From CAYLNM01 sp964385045 (GTDB taxonomy: Bacteria; Planctomycetota; Phycisphaerae; Phycisphaerales; SM1A02): DNA of 23,617 nt. The DNA is taken from NCBI GenBank assembly GCA_964385045.1, contig CAYLNM010000061.1, positions 1-23,617 of the forward strand, read 5' to 3'. Below, in pieces: positions 1 through 6,831 of this stretch; position 1 is the first letter of the stretch, and every line of letters starts with the position of its first letter. The notes under the pieces are model-generated. The model made no database searches. It was given only the letters and a program-made list of their open reading frames with translations, and was not told the DNA's origin. Made by a program: the position numbers and the translations under genes.

Positions 1-14
1 CGGCCCCGCCGCCG

Positions 15-81
15 CACCGCGGTCGTCGCCGCGCGGCGCGGCCTTGCCGTCACACCGCGGCCGTCGCCGCGCGGCGCAGCC
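15..81. repeat. Two-copy direct repeat upstream of ribBA
   Basis: A 29-bp unit occurs at 15-43 and again at 53-81, a 38-bp period, with two mismatches (T23/C61 and G40/A78). Each copy contains the palindrome GCCGCGCGGC. The pair sits just upstream of the ribBA start, so it may be part of its control region or simply leftover GC-rich repeat. No clear -35/-10 or Shine-Dalgarno is visible between it and the ATG at 114. Confidence 0.6.
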
Positions 82-113
82 CCCGGCGCCGCGCCGCCCT
101 ACGATCATCGCCC

Positions 114-1307
114 ATGGCCCTCAGCCCGATCCCCGAGATCCTCGCCGAGCTTCGTGCCGGCCGGATGGTCATCCTCGTCGACGACGAGCGGCGCGAGAAC
201 GAAGGCGACTTCGTCATCGCCGCCGAGCACGCGACTCCCGAGGCGGTCAATTTCATGACCCGCGTGGGCGCGGGCTACCTGTGCGTCGCGATGACCGGCG
301 CCGACTGCGACCGACTCGACCTCAAGGCCCAGACCGCGGTCAACTCGAGCGTCTGGGGGACGCCGTTCACCGTCTCGGTCGACGGCCACCCTCGCCACGG
401 AGTGGGCACCGGGGTCTCCGCGTCCGACCGGGCGACCACGATCCGGCTGCTCGCCGATCCGGGCTCCACGCTCGAGGACTTGGTTCGGCCCGGCCACATC
501 AACCCGCTGCGGGCCCGTGACGGGGGCGTGCTCGTTCGCACCGGCCAGACCGAGGGCTCCGTCGATCTCTGCCGGCTCGCCGGGCTGCGGCCCGCGGCCG
601 CGATCATCGAGATCGTGCTGCCCGACGGCGAGATGGCCCGCATGCCGGACCTCGAGCGGATCGCGGCCGAGCACGACCTGAAGATCTGCTCGGTCGAGCA
701 GGTGATCGCCCACCGGCTGAGCGTCGAGGGGCTGGTGCACCGGCTCGAGCCGGCGTCGGGCACGGAGGTCGAGCTGCCCGAGGGCCGATTCACCCTCATC
801 GCCTGGGAGTCGACCATCGACCCGGTCCCGCACCTCGCGCTGACCACCGGAGGCGTGGGGGTGCCGGGGCCCGACGGGCGCGTGCATCCGACCGACGAGC
901 CGACCCTGGTGCGGATGCACCGACGCGACCTGCTGGGGGACGTGTTCCTCGAGCGGGGCAACCCCTCCGGCGAGTCGCTGCGGCGCAGCCTGCGGATGAT
1001 CCACGAGGCCGGGCGTGGCGCGGTCGTGTACCTGCGCCCGGAGGGGGCGGGGGCGGGACTCGCCGCACGGCTGCAGCAGTACCGACGCTCCGGGGGAGAG
1101 GACGTGAACGCGCCCGATCTCACTCGCCCGGAGGGAATCGGCGGCAAGGTCCAGCCGATGGACCGCCGCGACTTCGGGATCGGCGGGCAGATCCTCCGCG
1201 ATCTGGGACTGCGGCGGCTGCGCATCGTCACGAACCGGCCGAAGAACCTCCTCGGGCTCTCGGGGTTCGGGCTCGAGGTGGTCGAGCACGTGCCGTTTGG
1301 GCACTGA
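114..1307 (+). CDS. ribBA: RibBA-type protein: DHBP synthase fused to a degenerate GTP cyclohydrolase II domain
   Basis: The N-terminal half (about 1-205) is 3,4-dihydroxy-2-butanone-4-phosphate synthase, which makes the four-carbon unit of riboflavin from ribulose 5-phosphate. It has the acidic loop DDERRENEGDF (23-33), the segment GFTV-like PFTVSVD (84-90) and RTGQTEGSVDL (142-152). The usual motif there is GHTEA, so the metal-binding His is Gln145 here. The C-terminal half (about 206-397) is homologous to GTP cyclohydrolase II (RibA). It keeps the MDRRDFG region (349-355; Asp350 and Arg352 match the catalytic Asp-x-Arg) and VTNRPK (372-377). However, all three zinc cysteines of the normal VHSEC...RCDCG motif are replaced (Asp272, Asn283, Ser285), and EGRGIGL has become EGAGAGL (310-316). 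The length of 397 aa is normal for RibBA. The start fits the family N-terminus, but no strong ribosome-binding site is seen. DHBP synthase activity is likely; cyclohydrolase activity is unlikely. Confidence 0.9.
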   Translation: MALSPIPEILAELRAGRMVILVDDERRENEGDFVIAAEHATPEAVNFMTRVGAGYLCVAMTGADCDRLDLKAQTAVNSSVWGTPFTVSVDGHPRHGVGTGVSASDRATTIRLLADPGSTLEDLVRPGHINPLRARDGGVLVRTGQTEGSVDLCRLAGLRPAAAIIEIVLPDGEMARMPDLERIAAEHDLKICSVEQVIAHRLSVEGLVHRLEPASGTEVELPEGRFTLIAWESTIDPVPHLALTTGGVGVPGPDGRVHPTDEPTLVRMHRRDLLGDVFLERGNPSGESLRRSLRMIHEAGRGAVVYLRPEGAGAGLAARLQQYRRSGGEDVNAPDLTRPEGIGGKVQPMDRRDFGIGGQILRDLGLRRLRIVTNRPKNLLGLSGFGLEVVEHVPFGH

Positions 1308-1317
1308 TCGGAAATCT

Positions 1318-1341
1318 CGGCGTGAGGCGGCCTTCACGCCG
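1318..1341 (+). terminator. Hairpin directly after ribBA
   Basis: A perfect 8-bp inverted repeat (CGGCGTGA / TCACGCCG) with an 8-nt loop begins 11 nt after the ribBA stop codon. No T-run follows, so it may be a weak terminator or an RNA 3'-end stabiliser. A much better terminator lies further on at 1584-1621. Confidence 0.4.
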
Positions 1342-1492
1342 CCGGCCATCGAGCGTGCGGATGCGCGGCGAGACGGGCTCGGGTGGCGCATGGTCGCTCT
1401 CCGCGTCCCTCGAGCCCGCGAACCGCGCGAATCTCCGCCATTTTTCTCGGGCTGCCACTCGACGTGCGGCATTCGGCCACTACACTTCTTTC

Positions 1493-1621
1493 GTCGTCGT
1501 CATGACGCATGTCCCGAGGGGCTGACGCCCCGAACGGATCTTCGAGTTCGCCCTTCACGGGGCGAACCCCGGACCCCCGGAAGGGCTGGGGTGTGGTCTT
1601 CGGACCCGCCCCGGCCTTTTT
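1493..1621 (+). ncRNA. Candidate small RNA ending in an intrinsic terminator
   Basis: A possible promoter (TCGACG at 1459-1464, 16-bp spacer, TACACT at 1481-1486) would start a transcript near 1493. It would fold into three hairpins: GGGGC-TGAC-GCCCC (1518-1531), an 8-bp stem GTTCGCCC/GGGCGAAC (1546-1567), and the terminator at 1584-1616 followed by T1617-T1621. I find no match to tRNA, the SRP RNA motif, 6S or tmRNA. The alternative is that this is only the long 3' end of the ribBA transcript. The terminator is secure; the separate RNA is a proposal. Confidence 0.35.
1584..1621 (+). terminator. Strong intrinsic terminator with C(UUCG)G tetraloop
   Basis: A 14-bp stem (1584-1598 with 1603-1616, one bulged T at 1594, three G-U pairs) is closed by the stable tetraloop C(TTCG)G and followed immediately by five T residues (1617-1621). 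The T-run exists only on the plus strand, so it ends a rightward transcript, either from ribBA or from the proposed small RNA. Confidence 0.85.
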
Positions 1622-1790
1622 CGTGCGCGGAGCGAGCGCCGCGGACCGCCGACGCCCGTGATCCGCCCCGCGCACGAACGCCGCCGCTCCCGGGGTGGAA
1701 GCGGCGGCGCGTCATCGGTCGGGCGGTGATGCCGTCGGGCGTCGCGGCGTCGGCTCGAGGGGCCCGCCTTGCGGCGGCGATCGGGGCGCG

Positions 1791-2423
1791 TCAGTCGTCG
1801 CCGCCGCCGCCGGTGGTCGGCATCGACTCGAGCACCTCGTCGACGAGGCCGTACTCCTTCATCTCGTCGGCGCCGAGCCACTTGTTGCGCTCGCAGTCCT
1901 CCGCGATCTTCTCCGGCGACTGCCCGGTGGCGTTCGCGTAGATCTCGTACAGCATCTCGCGGAGCCGCAGCATCTCGCGGGCCTCGATCTCGAGGTCCGA
2001 CGCCTGGCCCTCCATCACGCCGCTGAGCAGCGGCTGGTGCATGAGGTTGCGGGCGTGACGCAGGGTGTGTCGCTTCCCCTTGGTGCCGCTCGCGGCGATG
2101 ATCGAGCCCATCGAGGCGGCCTGGCCGATGATGTACGTCGCCACGTCGCAGGGTACGAACTGCATCGTGTCGATGATGCCCAGCCCGGCGGTCACGCTGC
2201 CGCCGGGACTGTTGACGTACACGTGGATGTCGGCCTTGGGGTCGTCGTTGGCGAGGAACAGCATCTGCGCCACGACGAGATTCGCGCCGGTGTCGGTGAC
2301 CGGATCGCCGAGGAAGACGATGCGATCGTTGAGCAGGCGCGAGTAGATGTCGTAGGAACGCTCGCCGCGGCCGGTCTGCTCGATGACGATCGGGACGAGG
2401 TGGGAGGCGGAGGGAGTGCTCAC
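1791..2423 (-). CDS. clpP: ATP-dependent Clp protease proteolytic subunit with Ser-His-Asn triad (second gene of pair)
   Basis: This is a 210-aa ClpP peptidase subunit of normal length, expected to form the heptameric rings that degrade proteins fed in by ClpX or ClpA/C. The nucleophile Ser104 lies in GQAASMGS (100-107) and His129 in NLMHQPL (126-132). The third position falls in DCERNKWLG (176-184): aligned with the E. coli ERDRFLS motif, catalytic Asp185 becomes Asn180. The N-terminus (VPIVIEQTGRGERSYDIYSRLL) is canonical and starts close to the mature end. The gene lies 73 bp downstream of another clpP on the same strand, and the two are probably co-transcribed. Listeria ClpP1 also has Asn at this position and works with a partner ClpP2, which suggests a mixed complex here. 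ClpP identity is certain; the functional effect is inferred. Confidence 0.96.
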   Translation of the reverse strand: MSTPSASHLVPIVIEQTGRGERSYDIYSRLLNDRIVFLGDPVTDTGANLVVAQMLFLANDDPKADIHVYVNSPGGSVTAGLGIIDTMQFVPCDVATYIIGQAASMGSIIAASGTKGKRHTLRHARNLMHQPLLSGVMEGQASDLEIEAREMLRLREMLYEIYANATGQSPEKIAEDCERNKWLGADEMKEYGLVDEVLESMPTTGGGGDD

Positions 2424-2496
2424 GGGTCGGTGCTCGCGTGTGCGGGAAGGGGACGGCGGGGGACGGGGCCGGTGGCCGGGAGGCCGTCGGCGGGCT

Positions 2497-3318
2497 TCAG
2501 CTCTTCGATTCCTTGCGGCCCTCGAGGGAGAAGACCTCGTCGACGAGGCCGTACTCCTTCGCCGCCTGGGCGTGGAAGAACTTGTCGCGCTCCCCGTCCT
2601 TCTCGACCTGCTCGACCGACTGGCCGGTGTGATGGGCGAGGATCTCGTTGAGCGTCTTCTTGGCCGAGATGATCTGCTCGGCCTGGATCTGGACGTCGGT
2701 GGTCTGGCCGGTGACGCCGCCGTACGGCTGGTGGATCATCACCTTGGCGTGGGGCAGGATGTACCGGCGGCCCTTCTCGCCCGAGGCGAGCAGGACCGCG
2801 CCGCCCGAGTACGCCCGGCCGACGCAGTACGTCGCGACCTTCGACGAGATGAACTGCATCGTGTCGTAGAGGGCCAGCGTGTCGTCCACCGCTCCGCCCG
2901 GGCTGTTGATGTAGAAGTTGATCTCCTGCCCGCGCTTCTGATCCTCGAGGTAGAGCATCTGCATCATCACCCGCGCGGCCGAGACGTGGTTGATCTCGCC
3001 GATCAGGAAGACGACGCGGTTCTCGAGCAGGATCTCGTCGATCGTCATCTCGCGCGTGCGCTGATAGCTCGCGGCGTTGACGATCTCGGGCAGGCCGGGC
3101 AGGCCCATCGCCGCGCCGGACGCCACGCTCCGCAGGAAGCCCGGGTCGGCGGGCCCGCCGGGGGCGGGAGCCGAGAGCGGGCCGCCGGGGGCGGCGAGGG
3201 GACCGGCGGCGAGCCGGGCGAGGTCCACGCCCGGGATCGAGCCGGGCAGGCCGGCGGGCTGGCCCGTGAAGGGGCCGCGACCGGACGAGGTGGACGGGTT
3301 CTGGCCGGGGTGATGCAT
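2497..3318 (-). CDS. clpP: ATP-dependent Clp protease proteolytic subunit with N-terminal extension (first gene of pair)
   Basis: This is a 273-aa ClpP paralogue with an intact triad: Ser171 in GRAYSGGA (167-174), His196 in VMIHQPYGG, and Asp245 in GERDKFF (242-248). The nucleophile motif reads AYSGG rather than the common AASMG. Residues 1 to about 75 form a Gly/Pro/Ala-rich, probably disordered extension before the ClpP fold begins. The ATG at 3318 is supported by GGAGG at 3329-3333 on the minus strand, about 10 nt away, so the extension appears to be translated. It could be a propeptide removed on assembly. The shorter second clpP follows 73 bp downstream. Confidence 0.95.
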   Translation of the reverse strand: MHHPGQNPSTSSGRGPFTGQPAGLPGSIPGVDLARLAAGPLAAPGGPLSAPAPGGPADPGFLRSVASGAAMGLPGLPEIVNAASYQRTREMTIDEILLENRVVFLIGEINHVSAARVMMQMLYLEDQKRGQEINFYINSPGGAVDDTLALYDTMQFISSKVATYCVGRAYSGGAVLLASGEKGRRYILPHAKVMIHQPYGGVTGQTTDVQIQAEQIISAKKTLNEILAHHTGQSVEQVEKDGERDKFFHAQAAKEYGLVDEVFSLEGRKESKS

Positions 3319-3344
3319 TCGGGGGAGCCTCCGAAGTGGGCCGC

Positions 3345-3350
3345 ATGATA
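3345..3350 (-). promoter_or_regulatory. Possible -10 element for the clpP pair
   Basis: TATCAT on the minus strand (5 of 6 matches to TATAAT) lies 27-32 nt upstream of the first clpP ATG. No convincing -35 box is seen 16-18 bp further upstream, so this is weak. Confidence 0.25.
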
Positions 3351-3609
3351 GGGCGGCGGCCGGGGAGTCGGGTTCTTATCGGCAGGCCGGACTCGCGTCT
3401 CCCGCGGGAATGGGGAAAGCCGGGGGTTCGGGGACGGATGCGGGACCGGCGCGAGGCGGTGGGAGGCGGTGGGCCGCCGATGCGGCACTCGGCGTTCCCC
3501 CCGCCGCGGGCTGCGGTCCGGCCCCGCTGGGCGGGAGACCGCGTCGTCATAGGGTCGCTTCGGAGTCACGCCGCGGGGGCGGCATCCCACGACCGACGGA
3601 GGCCACGCC

Positions 3610-4275
3610 ATGTCCGACCCACGATCGACGCTCGTCGCCCGCTCCGGGACCCGCCTCCCGGCCCTGCTCGCCGTCCTGGGCCTGCTCGCCGCGGCGCCCC
3701 TCGGCTGCACCGGTGGCGAGGGCGGCGAGGACGCCCGGGACGCCGAGGGCGGCGGAGCCGACGCGCCCGCCGACGCCGGTGGCGGTGACGGCGGCTCGCC
3801 CGGCCGCGAGGACGCGAACGCGGCGGGCGACGACGAGCAGGCCTTCGGCACGGAGGCCGATCTCGACCGGGCCGAGGAGCTCTGGCAGGCGATGGACGGC
3901 TACCGCGACTGGCCCGGCTACGGCGGGGAGGAGGGCTTCGAGGCCGGGCAGAGCCCGCACGGGGCGTTCCTGACCTACCACCTCAACGACGTCGCTCGCG
4001 ACGCGAGGCCCACCGCGGACGGCTCCATCATCGTCAAGGGCAACTACGCCGAGGAGTCGCAGGACGCCCTCGTCGCCCTGACGGTCATGCGCCGGATCGA
4101 CGGCTACGCCCCCGAGCACGGCGACTGGTTCTGGGTCAAGTACGCGCCCGACGGCTCGGTCATGCGCAACGACGTCGGCACGCCGCTGGCCGGCCGCGTC
4201 GCCCTCGGCACCGGACAGGGCTGCATCGCCTGCCACGAGAAGGCGCCGGGCGAGGACTACCTGTTCGACAACTGA
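3610..4275 (+). CDS. Cytochrome P460-type haem lipoprotein
   Basis: This is a 221-aa secreted haem protein. A signal peptide ends in a lipobox (APLGC, Cys33), predicting lipid anchoring on the outer face of a membrane. Residues 34-80 are a low-complexity Gly/Ala/Asp/Glu linker. The remainder resembles the cytochrome P460 family: GYAPEHGDWFWVKYAPDGS (165-183) followed by a single c-type haem site, CIACH (205-209), near the C-terminus. Known P460 proteins oxidise hydroxylamine or bind NO, while many relatives have unknown roles. The start is supported by GGAGG at 3598-3602, 7 nt before the ATG. It stands alone, divergent from clpP and convergent with the kinase gene. The family call is fairly firm; the substrate is unknown. 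Confidence 0.85.
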   Translation: MSDPRSTLVARSGTRLPALLAVLGLLAAAPLGCTGGEGGEDARDAEGGGADAPADAGGGDGGSPGREDANAAGDDEQAFGTEADLDRAEELWQAMDGYRDWPGYGGEEGFEAGQSPHGAFLTYHLNDVARDARPTADGSIIVKGNYAEESQDALVALTVMRRIDGYAPEHGDWFWVKYAPDGSVMRNDVGTPLAGRVALGTGQGCIACHEKAPGEDYLFDN

Positions 4276-4289
4276 TGCCGCGGCGCGGG

Positions 4290-4308
4290 CGGCCGGACCC
4301 GCCGGCCG
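4290..4308. terminator. Hairpin between convergent P460 and kinase genes
   Basis: A perfect 7-bp inverted repeat (CGGCCGG / CCGGCCG) with a 5-nt loop fills the 39-bp gap between two convergent stop codons. It may act in both directions. There is no T-run. Confidence 0.4.
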
Positions 4309-4314
4309 TCGCCG

Positions 4315-6015
4315 TCAGTCCCCCGCCTCGTCCCCCGGCAGCCGGGTCGCGTGGAGGTCGGAGCGTCCGACCTCGATCGGCAGGATCGCCCGCACCGTCG
4401 TGCCGACCTCGGGCTCGGTCTCGAGGACGACGCGGCCGCCGTGCTGCTCCATGATCTTGCGGGTCACCGCGAGCCCGAGGCCGGTGCCGCGCTGGCCCTT
4501 GGTGCTCGAGAAGGGCACGAACGCCAGCTCCCGCTCGGCCGGGGTCATGCCCGGTCCGTTGTCGCTCACGCGGAGCTCCCACGTCCCGCCCTCGGGGTCG
4601 AACGAGGTGCCGATCGTCACCACGCCCCGCCTGGCCGGCACGGCCTCCACCGCGTTCATCAGCAGGTTCATCAGCACCTGGTGCATGCCCACCGGATCCG
4701 CGGGCACCGGCGGCATGTGCTCGTCGTGGTCGACCACGAGGGCGATGCGGCGGGCGTCGCAGTGGCGGACGATGAGCTGCCGGGCGTCCTCGATCAGCTC
4801 GCCCGCGTCCACCAGCTCCACGTCGACGCCGCCCTCGCGGGAGTAGGCGAGCATGTTGAGCGTCAGGTTGAGGATGCGGTCGAGGTTGCGGGCGAGGATC
4901 GGCCAGCCCTCGCGGGCGAGGCCGAGGTCGTCCTTGTTCAGGGCGAGCTCGATCGTGTCCGCCCCGCCGCGGAGGCCCTGCAGGATGTTCTTGATCGAGT
5001 GGCTGAGCGACGCGACGGTCTGCCCCATCGCGGCGAGCCGCTCGTCGCGGACGTGCGCGTCCACCAGCTCGCGGGCGCGGATCGACATCGCGGTCAGCCG
5101 GCCCACCGCCCGCAGCAGCCCGAACTGCTGGTCGGTGAAGGTGAAGTTGGCCAGCTGCGAGTCGATGTGGATGACGCCCCAGGTGCGGTCGCCGGCGGCG
5201 ATCGGCACGCAGATCGCCGAGCGGATGCCGTAGGCGGCGACCGAGTCGCCGCTGGCGAAGCGCTCGTCGTTCATCGCGTTGGTCGAGAGCACGCCCGCCC
5301 CGGTCTCGCGCACGTGGCGGATGATCGTCCGGCTGACGGGGATGCGCTCGCGCCCCGCCGCGGTTCCCGCCGGTCCGCGGCCGCCCGGGCCTCCCGGCCC
5401 GCCGGGAATCACCGGCTCGCGGTGTCGCTCCACCGCCACGGCGAGCGGGCCGGTCGCGAGGTCGCCGAGCAGGATGAACCCCCGGTCGGCCCGGAACTCG
5501 GCCATCACGAGATCCATCACCCGCTCGAGGAGCTGATCGGTGGCGATCGTCTCGGAGGCGATGCGGACGAGCTCGGTCAGGATCCGCAGGTGCTCGCCCG
5601 CCGCCGCCACCGGGTCGGGCGACGCGAGCACGAGCGAGTCCTCGTTGGGGTCGGCCGACGACTCGATCGTGACGTCGAGCTCGTCCTCGGCGAGCAGCCG
5701 CGCGGTCGGCGCGGTGGCCGACTCGGCCCGCCCGGTCAGGATGAACAGCGACGAGCCGCAGCGCACCTGGTCGCCCGGCTCGAGCCGCACGCGCTCGGCG
5801 ATCCGCCGGCCGTTGACGTAGGTGCCATTGGCCGAGTCGAGGTCGCGGATCCACCACGTGCCGTCGTCGGGCGTGAGCTCGGCGTGACGGCGGCTCACCG
5901 ACGTGTCGGTGACGGGCAGGGCCTCGGAGCTGCGGCCGATGAGCTGCGGCTCGCCGGGGGGCAGGTCGAAGCGGCGACCCCGATCGGGGCCGCGGATGCA
6001 CTCGAGGGCGAGCAT
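4315..6015 (-). CDS. FHA-GAF sensor histidine kinase (soluble)
   Basis: This is a 566-aa kinase without membrane segments, so it is cytoplasmic. Order of domains: FHA (about 1-95; LIGRSS 25-30, SVSRRH 39-44, SANGTYVNG 61-69), a phosphothreonine-binding fold; a GAF sensor (about 145-310); a dimerisation helix with the phospho-accepting His339 in SLSHSIKNILQ (336-346); and a HATPase (about 440-550) with Asn454 in MNLLMNAVEAV, DNGPGM (485-490) and GTGLGL (510-515). A Gly/Pro-rich insert (202-221) interrupts the GAF domain. FHA input suggests a link to Ser/Thr kinase signalling. No response regulator is in the window. The gene starts 21 bp after the thyA stop and is probably its operon partner. 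The Shine-Dalgarno is weak. Confidence 0.93.
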   Translation of the reverse strand: MLALECIRGPDRGRRFDLPPGEPQLIGRSSEALPVTDTSVSRRHAELTPDDGTWWIRDLDSANGTYVNGRRIAERVRLEPGDQVRCGSSLFILTGRAESATAPTARLLAEDELDVTIESSADPNEDSLVLASPDPVAAAGEHLRILTELVRIASETIATDQLLERVMDLVMAEFRADRGFILLGDLATGPLAVAVERHREPVIPGGPGGPGGRGPAGTAAGRERIPVSRTIIRHVRETGAGVLSTNAMNDERFASGDSVAAYGIRSAICVPIAAGDRTWGVIHIDSQLANFTFTDQQFGLLRAVGRLTAMSIRARELVDAHVRDERLAAMGQTVASLSHSIKNILQGLRGGADTIELALNKDDLGLAREGWPILARNLDRILNLTLNMLAYSREGGVDVELVDAGELIEDARQLIVRHCDARRIALVVDHDEHMPPVPADPVGMHQVLMNLLMNAVEAVPARRGVVTIGTSFDPEGGTWELRVSDNGPGMTPAERELAFVPFSSTKGQRGTGLGLAVTRKIMEQHGGRVVLETEPEVGTTVRAILPIEVGRSDLHATRLPGDEAGD

Positions 6016-6036
6016 CGGAGGCGTGGTCCGGGGGCC

Positions 6037-6831
6037 TCAGACCGCGACCGGGGCCGCGATGTGCGGATGAGGGTCGTATCCGTGCACCGCGACGTGCTCG
6101 AAGCGGAAGTCGTCGAGCTCACGCACGGTGGGATCGAGGTCGAGGCTGGGCAGGGGACGCGGAACGCGCTCGAGCTGGGTGCGGGCCTGCTCGAGGTGGT
6201 TGCGGTAGAGGTGGGCGTCGCCGAGCACGTGCACGAAGTCGCCCGGCTCGTGGCCGGTCACCTGCGCGACCATGTGGGTGAGCAGGGCGTAGCTGGCGAT
6301 GTTGAAGGGCACGCCGAGGAAGACGTCGGCCGACCGCTGGTAGAGCTGGCAGGACAGGCGGCCACCGGCGACGTCGAACTGGAACAGGCAGTGGCAGGGG
6401 GCGAGGGCCATCCGCGGCAGGTCGGCCGGGTTCCAGGCCGAGACGACCAGCCGGCGCGAGGACGGGTTCGTGCGGATCTGCTCGACCACGTCCGCGATCT
6501 GGTCCACGGTGCCGCCGTCGCGGGTCGGCCAGGATCGCCACTGGGCGCCGTAGACCGGGCCGAGGTCGCCCCGCTCGTCGGCCCACTCGTCCCAGATCGA
6601 GACGCCCTCGGCCTGCAGCGAGCGGACGTTCGTCTCGCCCCGCAGGAACCACAGCAGCTCGTGGATCACCGAGCGCAGGTGGATCCTCTTGGTGGTGACG
6701 AGCGGGAAGCCGTCGGCGAGGTCGAACCGCATCTGGTGGCCGAAGACGCTGAGCGTCCCGGTGCCGGTGCGGTCGTCCTTGGACGTTCCCTCGTCGAGGA
6801 TCCGCCGCATCAGCTCGTGGTACTGCTCCAT
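6037..6831 (-). CDS. thyA: Thymidylate synthase ThyA
   Basis: ThyA converts dUMP to dTMP using methylene-tetrahydrofolate. At 264 aa it has the same length as the E. coli enzyme. Visible landmarks are DDRTGTGTLSVFGHQMRF (19-36), WFLRGETNV (61-69), the catalytic Cys146 in LAPCHCLFQF (143-152), the substrate-binding QRSADVFLGVPFNIASY (165-181) and HVLGDAHLYRNH (201-212). It ends with the conserved APVAV. The start at 6831 is supported by GGAGG at 6839-6843, 7 nt away. The upstream ABC ATPase stop lies inside this gene (22-bp overlap), implying translational coupling. A much longer upstream frame continues without a stop but belongs to the ATPase region. Confidence 0.98.
   Translation of the reverse strand: MEQYHELMRRILDEGTSKDDRTGTGTLSVFGHQMRFDLADGFPLVTTKRIHLRSVIHELLWFLRGETNVRSLQAEGVSIWDEWADERGDLGPVYGAQWRSWPTRDGGTVDQIADVVEQIRTNPSSRRLVVSAWNPADLPRMALAPCHCLFQFDVAGGRLSCQLYQRSADVFLGVPFNIASYALLTHMVAQVTGHEPGDFVHVLGDAHLYRNHLEQARTQLERVPRPLPSLDLDPTVRELDDFRFEHVAVHGYDPHPHIAAPVAV

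Larger units (their letters stand above)
1308..1790. other. 483-nt non-coding region between convergent ribBA and clpP
   Basis: No convincing gene is present; the reading frames here have no family features. It contains a perfect 8-bp hairpin just after ribBA (1318-1325/1334-1341), a candidate small RNA with a strong terminator (about 1493-1621), and two further long perfect inverted repeats: 1620-1630 with 1668-1678 (11 bp) and 1679-1688 with 1700-1709 (10 bp). The last two lie 80-110 nt past the clpP stop and may help end the clpP transcript, although no T-run follows them on the minus strand. Confidence 0.6.

Noticed and set aside
1322..1525. 67-codon frame after ribBA
   Set aside because: It has no ribosome-binding site or family similarity, and it runs through hairpins. 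It is more likely non-coding.
1493..1621. Considered as tRNA, tmRNA or SRP RNA
   Set aside because: There is no cloverleaf, CCA end, tag frame or conserved SRP GGAA-loop motif in the proper context.
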